Assembly (NCBI GenBank): GCA_964598255.1 | Contig: CAZRBA010000008.1 | Span: forward strand, 1 to 18,831 | Direction: 5' to 3' | DNA: 18,831 nt | Source: Caldithrix sp964598255 | GTDB lineage: Bacteria > Calditrichota > Calditrichia > Calditrichales > Calditrichaceae | Part shown: one piece after another, positions 1-6,386 of the stretch | Position numbering within the stretch: position 1 is the stretch's first letter | How the letters are laid out: each line of letters opens with the position of its first letter | Translations under genes and position numbers: made by a program | Notes under the pieces: generated by a model | The model's input: the letters and a program-made list of their open reading frames with translations, nothing else | Databases searched by the model: none | Told to the model about the DNA's origin: nothing

Positions 1-1
1 C

Positions 2-169
2 TTAAAGGGCACGGATTTGCCTCTGGTTTCCATCGAAGAATTGCACGAAAAGGCCATCGCCATTACCGGCAAGCCGCAAAAGCCCAAAACCAAGGATCGC
101 GTGGTGGCGCTAATCGAATGGCGCGACGGTACGGTAATCGACGCCGTACGCGAGCTGGATGTGGAATAG
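2..169 (+). CDS. citF: Citrate lyase alpha subunit (citrate CoA-transferase), C-terminal end only
   Basis: The window opens inside this gene; 55 C-terminal residues are visible in frame from base 2 to a TAG at 167-169. The tail (GTDLPLVSIEEL, then DRVVALIEWRDGTVIDAV) matches the conserved end of bacterial citrate lyase alpha subunits, which transfer the acyl carrier protein thioester to citrate before the beta subunit cleaves it to oxaloacetate and acetate. The catalytic region lies upstream and is not visible. A strong terminator follows, so this is probably the last gene of its operon. The malate dehydrogenase at 7915 would use the oxaloacetate, but it is a separate transcription unit. Assignment rests on the tail alone, which is distinctive. 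Confidence 0.8.
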   Translation, partial: LKGTDLPLVSIEELHEKAIAITGKPQKPKTKDRVVALIEWRDGTVIDAVRELDVE

Positions 170-189
170 ATTTTGGTAACCGTTTGCCT

Positions 190-217
190 GGGAAGAGCGT
201 AACGCTCTTCCCTTTTT
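190..217 (+). terminator. Rho-independent terminator of the citF operon
   Basis: A perfect 10-bp stem (GGGAAGAGCG at 190-199 with CGCTCTTCCC at 203-212), a 3-nt loop and a T5 tract at 213-217, starting 20 bases after the citF stop. Confidence 0.92.
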
Positions 218-285
218 GGCTTTGACTCTTTTGTCGGCGTACATAACAAATTCAAAGAATTTCAACGCAAAAGGGAAACAGGCCG

Positions 286-1023
286 ATGTTAAAACAAGAT
301 TTTTTGTCCGCATTGCAAAAATACTATTCCGGATTTTTGATTAGTCGCCCCTTAGGAAACAATGCCTTTCATTATGCCGAGCGTGTGAATAAACAAATTT
401 ATGTTCCGCCTTTTTGTGCCGGAACGCCCGATGATTTGGCCGTGGGTTACCACATTGCGTTTTCCGAAGTAGATGAAGGAATTGAATTTAACGGATTGGG
501 TTTGCAGAAATTTGTTTTTTTTGAATGGCAGGGGATTCCGGTATTTATTTTCGATAACCACAATCATGCCTTTTTTATTTGGACATTGGGCCTGCGACAA
601 AACGTTTTTCAACAGGGCTTACCTTTGGTGCACGTTGATCAACACAGCGATATGTGGCAACCTTCTTCTTTTCCTTCGTTTACTTTAGATGATCCGCAAA
701 TTCTGGAAAAAGCTTTTTATTACACTAATTTTACAATTAATGTGGGAAATTTTATCAAACCGGCTCTCAGTTTGAAATATTTCGACGATGTGCATATCGT
801 TACGGGCAGTATTGATTTCGAACTTAAATTTGACGTACCGATTGTTTTTGATTTGGATATGGATGTTTTTGCCCCTATTATGGATTACATAGGTAATCCG
901 TACAAAATCGGAAGCATTCGCCAATGGATGAAGCAAGCAAAAATGATTACGATTGCAACCAGTCCTTATTTTATGAACCAATCTCTGGCGATTCAATTTA
1001 TTCGTAAAATATTTGCGAGCTAA
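286..1023 (+). CDS. UPF0489 family protein with arginase-like metal motifs
   Basis: A 245-residue cytoplasmic protein with no signal peptide or membrane segment. Three motifs carry the likely binuclear metal site of the ureohydrolase fold: D90-N-H92-N-H94, H116-V-D118-Q-H120-S-D122 and D189-L-D191-M-D193 followed by VFAP. Arginases use the equivalent GDHS, DxHxD and DxDxxDP motifs to hold two Mn ions. The overall pattern fits UPF0489 (C5orf22-like), the family that, as I recall, includes the OspR-type peptide arginases that turn Arg into Ornithine in ribosomal peptides. No precursor peptide, radical SAM enzyme or transporter is adjacent, so a peptide substrate is only a possibility; a free guanidino compound is equally open. 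Start ATG 286 has a weak AGG four bases upstream. The gene stands alone between the citF terminator and a non-coding stretch with an attC-like element. Confidence 0.7.
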   Translation: MLKQDFLSALQKYYSGFLISRPLGNNAFHYAERVNKQIYVPPFCAGTPDDLAVGYHIAFSEVDEGIEFNGLGLQKFVFFEWQGIPVFIFDNHNHAFFIWTLGLRQNVFQQGLPLVHVDQHSDMWQPSSFPSFTLDDPQILEKAFYYTNFTINVGNFIKPALSLKYFDDVHIVTGSIDFELKFDVPIVFDLDMDVFAPIMDYIGNPYKIGSIRQWMKQAKMITIATSPYFMNQSLAIQFIRKIFAS

Positions 1024-1562
1024 AGGATAAAACGGATTAGCGAATCGGACAGAAATTCCCTTAAAAAACTTACGGTATCATCAAACGCGTTAAGTAAAAA
1101 TTTTGGTAGCAATTTGTAATTTAACCATACACTGGGAAATATTATGAAAGGAAAAACTTTATGTACCGAAAGATTATATTGAAGGCAGAAGGAGATATGA
1201 CATACCAAATAAAAACACCAGAAGCGGATTCATTAAGGTTAAAAACAATAAACAGTAATTAAATTGGCAAAGTTAAAATAGTAAAAAGGCTAACAAGGCG
1301 CTCAACACGAAATTTGCCACGCGAGCAGTAGTTATGTGTAATTTTAAATTCCGTTTTTGAGGATTTCAATTTCCGCTTGACAGGCAATGAAATCGGCCGG
1401 TGCATCTGTTTGCTCTTGTTTGATATTTTCGATCTGCATGGAGGGCTTCTGGCAACGGATTGGAGTAAAATGAATAAGAAAAACGAAAAGCGGAATGTTG
1501 TGAATTAAGCGATTTGCAAAGTGTCCGTTGATAAGGAGCAAAAATTTTTTCGATTTTATTAT
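1024..1562. other. Non-coding stretch, 539 bp, with one attC-like element
   Basis: No convincing gene on either strand. It contains the attC-like hairpin at 1288-1337 and a TTGGCAAA motif at 1264 that recurs at the same side of the second attC-like element (10711). A 33-codon ORF at 1161-1262 (+) and a TTG-started 65-codon ORF at 1344-1541 (-) have no recognisable family and no convincing ribosome binding site. The stretch may hold decayed gene remnants. It also serves as the 3' side of the minus-strand gene ending at 1563, but I found no clear terminator for that gene. Confidence 0.5.
1288..1337 (+). repeat. Short attC-like element (integron recombination site remnant?)
   Basis: Starts with GGCTAACAAGGCGCTCAA and ends with GAGCAGTAGTTATGT, so the outer TAAC/GTTA and inner GCTC (1300-1303)/GAGC (1323-1326) pair as in the R and L boxes of integron attC sites. 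The AATTTGCCACGCG core is shared with the longer element at 10745-10865. It is about 50 bases, shorter than typical attC sites, so it may be degenerate. It lies 264 bases after the UPF0489 gene in the orientation expected for a gene cassette. Confidence 0.4.
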
Positions 1563-2756
1563 CTACCAGACCAGAAAAATATTGAATTCGTGTCTGAAAT
1601 GATTGCGATCAAGAAAATTTGCTTCGGCATTAACATCGGCGATAATCTTCGAAAATCGCAAGTAATCGATTCGATAGGCAAAAAGAAATTTTTTATAGCG
1701 TATCGAAATCCCGCTACCCAAAATGATTATAGGGGCGGCTAAATTTTCGTCCATATCGATAATAGCGTAATGTTTACTTTGTGTGTAAGAAAGGGTTAGC
1801 CAAATATCAGGCCGAAGCGGATAGCTTATGTGCAGAAACAACAAAGAATCTTTGGGTTCGACAATACGTCTCAAACGCAGGCCGGCGGTAGCCCAAGCAT
1901 TGTGCCATTTTACGGTTGTACTAACGTTTATAATTTTAAAATTTGTCTCGCCGCTTAAGCGCTCACCGTTAACCGATTCGTTTATTTCATTGGAAAAAAT
2001 ATCTACGATGAGCCAATTGCCGATGTTTTGTTCAACCCCCAAATCCCAGTTTGTCAGACGGATGGTTTCCTGGTTTTGATAAAAGGTGGAAGGCGTTTGA
2101 TCGATGAATCGTATTTTTTGAAAATTTGTGCGTATGGCTAAAGCCAATCCGAATGAAAAGCGATAGCCCAAAGTCGGTGAAATGATATCCGAAATTTCTT
2201 CGTAACTTCGGGCGGGTTGGCTTTGATGAGCGGAGACTATTTCCGAGGAATTTTTAATCCGCCGGGCGTAACCCAATCCGAGTTGGAAATTTCCTGATTG
2301 CCAAAAAGTTACTACGCGACGGATCTGATTTCGAATTCGTACTTTTTTGAAAATGGCCTGGCGCGAAATTTGATGGCGGAGAATGTAGTTTTCGTAAATA
2401 AAATTTACCCGCATAATCAAGTCCGGGCGAATGAAGGCCGGATTCCAATTCCAGCGAAAAATATTGCTTCCGGGTTCTTGCGGTAGTGTGTGCAAAAGAA
2501 GACCCGCGGGCCAAAAACGGTCGCCAACATTTGTTGTGTTTTGCATTGCAGAGTCGGACAAGCTCGATTGGGCTTTTAAGGAACATGTTGTGTGATGCTC
2601 TTTCCGCGGAAGTAGGCACGTATGCCTAATCGCCGAATCGCGGCAAAGCATGGCTTGCCGTTGGTGAACATCTTGGGGAGAAGGTTCTGTTTGGGCAAGG
2701 GCAATGTGCACAAATCCCAGCCCCAATAACAGCATGAGCCAAAGTTTTTTCATCAT
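1563..2756 (-). CDS. Predicted outer-membrane beta-barrel protein, unknown function
   Basis: A 397-residue protein with a clear signal peptide: MMKK, a Leu-rich core and a likely cleavage after ALA at residues 19-21 before QTEPS. After about 80 low-complexity residues come alternating hydrophobic/polar strands typical of a barrel, many starting or ending with Trp, Tyr or Phe, and the protein ends in an aromatic residue (FNIFLVW), as expected for recognition by the BAM machinery. I cannot place it in a named family; it may be a lineage-specific surface protein of the PorV/OMP type. Start ATG 2756 is followed at once by a second ATG; both have only a weak GGA upstream. It lies 157 bp downstream of msrB on the same strand, so co-transcription is possible but not shown. 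Confidence 0.6.
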   Translation of the reverse strand: MMKKLWLMLLLGLGFVHIALAQTEPSPQDVHQRQAMLCRDSAIRHTCLLPRKEHHTTCSLKAQSSLSDSAMQNTTNVGDRFWPAGLLLHTLPQEPGSNIFRWNWNPAFIRPDLIMRVNFIYENYILRHQISRQAIFKKVRIRNQIRRVVTFWQSGNFQLGLGYARRIKNSSEIVSAHQSQPARSYEEISDIISPTLGYRFSFGLALAIRTNFQKIRFIDQTPSTFYQNQETIRLTNWDLGVEQNIGNWLIVDIFSNEINESVNGERLSGETNFKIINVSTTVKWHNAWATAGLRLRRIVEPKDSLLFLHISYPLRPDIWLTLSYTQSKHYAIIDMDENLAAPIIILGSGISIRYKKFLFAYRIDYLRFSKIIADVNAEANFLDRNHFRHEFNIFLVW

Positions 2757-2913
2757 TCGAATTCCGAATGTCGTCCGAAGTTAAAATCAAAATCTGATAT
2801 TAGGTTTATTATGTCCGTTCGATCAAAGACAATTAAAATAACAAACCAAGCATATGAAAATTAGCTTTAAGCGGATAGGCGCTCGGTTTTATGTGGCTTT
2901 AAAAAGGCAGGGC

Positions 2914-3411
2914 TTATTTTGCCGGAATAAACTTAAGTGCAACCGAATTAATACAGTATCGTAAACCCGTGGGCGGCGGGCCGTCTTCAAATACATGCCC
3001 CAAATGGGCACCGCAGGTACGGCACAAAATTTCGGTACGCACTATGCCCAAACGGTAATCCTTTTTTAAGATAACGGCATTTTTGTCAACTACATCCCAA
3101 AAGCTGGGCCAACCACTGCCGGATTCGTACTTGACGGAAGACGAAAATAATTTACTCCCGCAGGCTACACACACATAAATTCCTTGTTGCCAAAAATCGT
3201 AGTATTTACCGGAAAAAGGGCGTTCGGTACCTTTTTTACGGGTTACGGCATATGCCTCGGGCGAAAGGCAACTTTGCCATTCGGCATCGGTTTTGAAGAT
3301 TTTGTGCGTGCTTTTAAGTGAATCTGTTCGTGGCATCTTTTGAGCTTTTCCTGTGCCTGCCGTTAACGTTAAAAGAGTCATGGCAGCGATAAAAATAATC
3401 GCAATTCGCAT
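2914..3411 (-). CDS. msrB: Exported peptide-methionine (R)-S-oxide reductase MsrB
   Basis: This 165-residue protein reduces the R-epimer of methionine sulfoxide in proteins. Residues 1-23 form a signal peptide (cleavage near GKA-Q), so it acts in the periplasm or envelope. The MsrB domain follows: FSGKYYDFW at 66-74, structural zinc cysteines C81/C84 (CVAC) and C130/C133 (CRTC), GSGWPSFW at 98-105, HVFEDGP at 139-145 and the catalytic C153 in RYCINS. The nucleophile is an ordinary Cys codon, not TGA. C48, just before LSPEAY, could be a resolving cysteine. ATG 3411 has GGAAG upstream, but this site is in the 3' arm of a hairpin (3415-3451). The gene follows the DUF1573 gene on the same strand by 75 bp. 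An exported MsrB needs electrons from a membrane or periplasmic thiol donor, which is not visible here. Confidence 0.93.
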   Translation of the reverse strand: MRIAIIFIAAMTLLTLTAGTGKAQKMPRTDSLKSTHKIFKTDAEWQSCLSPEAYAVTRKKGTERPFSGKYYDFWQQGIYVCVACGSKLFSSSVKYESGSGWPSFWDVVDKNAVILKKDYRLGIVRTEILCRTCGAHLGHVFEDGPPPTGLRYCINSVALKFIPAK

Positions 3412-3414
3412 TTC

Positions 3415-3451
3415 GCTTCCTTTCGTTGTTGGCCATTAAAACGAAGGAAGC
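3415..3451 (-). promoter_or_regulatory. Hairpin that sequesters the msrB ribosome binding site
   Basis: Read on the minus strand, GCTTCCTTCGTT (3451-3440) pairs with AACGAA (3427-3422) and GGAAGC (3420-3415), leaving one bulged A at 3421 and a 12-nt loop. The 3' arm contains the GGAAG Shine-Dalgarno three bases before the msrB ATG. There is no T tract after it, so it is not a normal terminator. It could hold msrB translation low until melted by upstream ribosomes, heat or a ligand; that role is inference. Confidence 0.6.
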
Positions 3452-3486
3452 CGCAAAAAAATTCCCTGCATTTTAAAAGCGCTCTA

Positions 3487-3903
3487 TTATCTGTGCTCGA
3501 TCGTTCCTCTGATTACAAGACGTACAACGGGTTTTTGCGGATCGTTTGAATAAACGCGTACGGTTTTTTGGAAAGGACCTTCACGGCCTTCCGTACTAAA
3601 CGTTACTTTGATGTTTCCGCCGGTACCCGGAGCAATGACTCCTGAACTCAGGAGGGCAGCCGTGCAGCCTCAGCCGCTTTTTAGCCGCAGAATACGAAGG
3701 GTGTCTTGTCCTTCGTTGCGGAACGCAAATGTATAGGTAAGGGTAGTGTCGTCACCTACCGTTTTAAAATCATGAAAAATTGCGCTAAAGGTAATTTTGG
3801 GTTGCGGCTGGGAATGTTTAGTGTGTAATGAATCCTGAGCCCAAAGATGGGTGGCACACAGCCAGGTAAAAAGGACGATACCCATAACTATAAAACGTCT
3901 CAT
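3487..3903 (-). CDS. Exported DUF1573 protein with in-frame TGA, probable selenoprotein (Sec78)
   Basis: Read through the TGA at 3670-3672, this is a 138-residue protein ending at TAA 3487-3489. Residues 1-22 are a signal peptide (cleavage near LWA-Q). The DUF1573 domain follows: ITFSAIFHDFKTVGDD (37-52), TFAFRNEGQDTLRI (58-71), then KSG-TGA-GCT, then IAPGTGGNIKVTFSTEGREG (90-109), VYSNDPQKP (117-125) and VIRGTIEH (130-137). Family members normally have Ser-Cys-Gly-Cys-Thr here; the TGA replaces the first Cys exactly, giving Sec78-Gly-Cys80. A SECIS-like hairpin follows at 3654-3639. ATG 3903 has a GAGGGG ribosome binding site. A point-mutated pseudogene (TGC to TGA) or a sequence error would look the same in one genome, but intact sequence downstream and the hairpin favour recoding. 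The family's function is unknown; a redox or metal role of the pair is inferred. First gene of a likely unit with msrB. Confidence 0.72.
3639..3654 (-). promoter_or_regulatory. Candidate bacterial SECIS hairpin for the DUF1573 TGA
   Basis: On the minus strand the mRNA reads CUCCUG-AGUU-CAGGAG, a perfect 6-bp stem with a 4-nt loop. It starts 15 nt after the UGA and its loop starts 21 nt after it. The published description of bacterial SECIS elements, as I recall it, asks for a loop of 3-14 nt with a G in the first two positions, 16-37 nt from the UGA; this hairpin has G at loop position 2. It lies inside the coding region, as bacterial elements must. Confidence 0.6.
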
Positions 3904-4295
3904 AATCCCCTCTCTTTTCTTAATAAATTAAGAAAGCGATTTCCGCAAAACAAGAATTCCACGGAACCGCAGCAGATACTATTTTACCGTATTTCTTTAG
4001 CTTGTGCAAACTAAAATGGAAGGTAAAATAGCATTATGTTCGGTTTATTTAAAAAGTAGCGGCAAGCAACAGTTTCTTTAAAAACGGAGACATCTAAATT
4101 GTGTTTTTTTTGCGCAATAGCGGGAGAAAAGGTAAGGCGCATTGCCGTAATGTAGGGTATTCGATTCTTTGAAAGGTAATGCAGAGAAATTTTTCACGTA
4201 AATGTTTCGGGCCAAGGCATATTTTGGCCGCATTTGTTTTTTTATTATATTTCCCTTTGTATATTCGCAGGCATTTACCAAAGCAGGGGGCAATT
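3904..4295. other. Divergent intergenic region, 392 bp, with an imperfect palindrome
   Basis: It separates the minus-strand DUF1573-msrB unit from the plus-strand acyl-CoA synthetase and must hold promoters for both. The notable structure is the 51-bp nested inverted repeat at 3980-4030. An open frame runs from ATG 4179 into the synthetase, but it gives a Lys/Arg-rich extension absent from the family and I take it as leader. No other gene seen. Confidence 0.5.
3980..4030. repeat. Nested inverted repeat, possible operator between divergent genes
   Basis: Perfect outer arms TATTTTACC (3980-3988) and GGTAAAATA (4022-4030) enclose a second pair, TTTAG (3996-4000) and CTAAA (4011-4015), and a TTGTGCAA centre (4002-4009). 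The spacers are 7 and 6 bases, so it is close to two-fold symmetric over 51 bp. It lies 77 bp from the DUF1573 start and 266 bp from the acyl-CoA synthetase start. There is no T tract, so a regulator binding site is likelier than a terminator. Confidence 0.45.
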
Positions 4296-6260
4296 GTGAG
4301 AAAACGAACCATTCCGTGGCTATTTGAATCCAGTGTCAGTAAATTTAGTCAAAATCCGTTGATATGGGAAAAACGTGGTGAAAAGTACCGTTATATGACC
4401 TACAAGGAAATGCAGGATTTGGTGCATCGATTTGCTGCTGGCTTGTTGAAATTGGGCGTTAAAAAGGGCGAACGCATTGCCTTAATTTCCGAAGGCCGAA
4501 ATTACTGGTTGATGAGCGAATTGGGCGTTTTGTACACGGGTGCGGTGAGTGTACCCATTTCGGTAAAAATAAACGAACTTTCCGATCTTAAATTTCGTCT
4601 GGCCCATTCCGGCTGCCGGATGGTTATGGTTTCCGCATCTCAAGCCGAAAAAATTGCCAAAGTAAAACAGGATTTGCCCGATCTGGAAAAGATAATTTTA
4701 TTCGACAAGCAAGAAAGCTATGAAGACGATGAAATTTTGGCCGAAGAAATTTTGACGCTTGGCGGTGAATTTTTAGCCGAAAACGGCCATCGTGAAGAAT
4801 TCGAAAAAATTTGGCAATCCGTTGAAGAGGATGATTACGCCACACTCATGTACAGTTCCGGAACCACTGCCGATCCTAAAGGGGTAATTCTCTCTCACAA
4901 AAATTACATTGTCAATGCCCGGCAATCGTTGGATTCTGTTTTAGACATTCCCCCTTATTACACAACGCTTTTAATATTACCGTGGGATCATGCCTTTGCC
5001 CACACGGTAGGATTGTACACGTTAATTCACAACGGCGCGAGTATGGCGGCCGTGCAAAGCGGACGCAATCAATTGGAAACATTAAAAAATATTCCCAAAA
5101 ATATCAAAGAAGTGCGCCCGCATTTTTTGCTGAGTGTGCCTGCTTTGGCCAAGAATTTCCGTAAAAACATTGAAAAGGCCATTCGCGACAAGGGATCGAA
5201 AGCCGAAAAACTTTTTCAACATGCGTTAAAGATAGCCTATCTGTACAACGGTGAAGGCTGGAATCGCGGTAAAGGATTCCGCAAGGCATACAAGCCACTT
5301 TACAAATTGTATGATAAAATTTTGTTTGACAAAATCAAAGAAAATTTCGGCGGACGTTTAAAGTTCTTTATCGGAGGCGGTGCGTATTTGGATATTGAAA
5401 TGCAGCGATTTTTTTATGCCATTGGCATTCCGATGTTTCAGGGCTACGGATTGACGGAAGCGGCTCCGGTTATTTCGTCCAATTCGCCTACGCACCATAA
5501 ATTGGGCAGCTCCGGAAAGGTGCTAAGAGGCATCCAAATTAAAATTTGCGATGAAAACGGTAAGGAACTGCCGGTAGGGCAAAAGGGCGAAATTGTGATT
5601 AAGGGCGAAAACGTAATGGTGGGCTACTGGAAAAATCGGCAGGCTACGCAAAAAGCATTGCGCGACGGGTGGTTGCACACAGGCGATTTGGGCTACTTGG
5701 ACGAAGACGGCTATTTGTTCGTATTAGGGCGGGAAAAAAGTTTACTCATAGGAAACGACGGCGAAAAGTATTCGCCCGAAGGAATCGAAGAGGCCATTAT
5801 CGATCACTCGCCGTATATTGATCAGATAATGCTTTACAACAACCAGTCGCCTTACACCGTAGCCTTACTGGTTCCTAACAAAACCGCTCTGATCGAATGG
5901 ATGCGCAAACACGGTTATACTTGCCAAGACGAACAAGGACAGTGTGCCGCTTTAAAGCTGCTCGAAGGTGAAATCAATAAATTCAAGCCCGGCGGTAAGT
6001 TCGAGGGTCTTTTCCCATCCCGTTGGCTACCGGCTGCTATTGCCGTTTTGGGGGAAGGGTTTACCGAACAAAATCGTTTGTTAAATTCCACATTAAAAAT
6101 GGTGCGCACCCGTATAGTGGATTATTATAAAAACCGCATCGATCATTTGTTTACGCCCGAGGCCAAAGACATTTGCAATCCGCAAAATCGTCGTATTATT
6201 CAACGTTTAAGGAAAACCGACGAATCGGAAGATCTAACTGCGCAGACGATGCAAAAATAA
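4296..6260 (+). CDS. Long-chain acyl-CoA synthetase (AMP-forming)
   Basis: A 654-residue enzyme that activates fatty acids to acyl-CoA through an acyl-AMP intermediate, for membrane lipid remodelling or beta-oxidation. Motifs in order: the ATP-binding loop YSSGTTADPKG (186-196), GYGLTEA (383-389), HTGDLG (461-466) and the hinge and C-terminal signature GREKSLL then GEKYSPEGIEE (478-499). The layout and the N-terminal YMTYKEM match FadD15/LC-FACS-type synthetases rather than short-chain Acs. I start at GTG 4296 because AGGGGG lies five bases upstream; the frame is open to ATG 4179, but this adds a basic 39-residue extension without a good ribosome site. The hinge has GNDGEKYSP where many relatives have SxGKNxxP. 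Single gene; a convergent alarmone synthetase gene follows after 126 bp. Chain-length preference cannot be told from sequence. Confidence 0.9.
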   Translation: MRKRTIPWLFESSVSKFSQNPLIWEKRGEKYRYMTYKEMQDLVHRFAAGLLKLGVKKGERIALISEGRNYWLMSELGVLYTGAVSVPISVKINELSDLKFRLAHSGCRMVMVSASQAEKIAKVKQDLPDLEKIILFDKQESYEDDEILAEEILTLGGEFLAENGHREEFEKIWQSVEEDDYATLMYSSGTTADPKGVILSHKNYIVNARQSLDSVLDIPPYYTTLLILPWDHAFAHTVGLYTLIHNGASMAAVQSGRNQLETLKNIPKNIKEVRPHFLLSVPALAKNFRKNIEKAIRDKGSKAEKLFQHALKIAYLYNGEGWNRGKGFRKAYKPLYKLYDKILFDKIKENFGGRLKFFIGGGAYLDIEMQRFFYAIGIPMFQGYGLTEAAPVISSNSPTHHKLGSSGKVLRGIQIKICDENGKELPVGQKGEIVIKGENVMVGYWKNRQATQKALRDGWLHTGDLGYLDEDGYLFVLGREKSLLIGNDGEKYSPEGIEEAIIDHSPYIDQIMLYNNQSPYTVALLVPNKTALIEWMRKHGYTCQDEQGQCAALKLLEGEINKFKPGGKFEGLFPSRWLPAAIAVLGEGFTEQNRLLNSTLKMVRTRIVDYYKNRIDHLFTPEAKDICNPQNRRIIQRLRKTDESEDLTAQTMQK

Positions 6261-6386
6261 AGAGCGGTTAATACGGAGAAAAATGGGAAACGTAAAGTAA
6301 AAAAGAATGAAAATAAGTTAAGCATTATTGAAGATTAACGAATTCAATATCCGGCTTTTCGCTATTTTTTCGGTTTCTTCCGTTTT

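Noticed and set aside
1161..1262. 33-codon ORF (MYRKIILKAEGD...)
   Set aside because: No recognisable family, and the nearest GGAG site is at the wrong spacing for its ATG; could be a remnant but not supported.
1344..1541. TTG-started 65-codon minus-strand ORF downstream of the outer-membrane protein gene
   Set aside because: No ribosome site, no family, and it ends at the attC-like element; probably not a gene.
3670..3903. A short 77-residue protein ending at the TGA
   Set aside because: It would stop in the middle of the DUF1573 domain, and the same frame continues with family sequence, so the TGA is either recoded or a disrupting mutation.
4179..4295. 39-residue N-terminal extension of the acyl-CoA synthetase
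   Set aside because: No good ribosome site at ATG 4179 and the extension is absent from the family pattern; GTG 4296 has AGGGGG at proper spacing.
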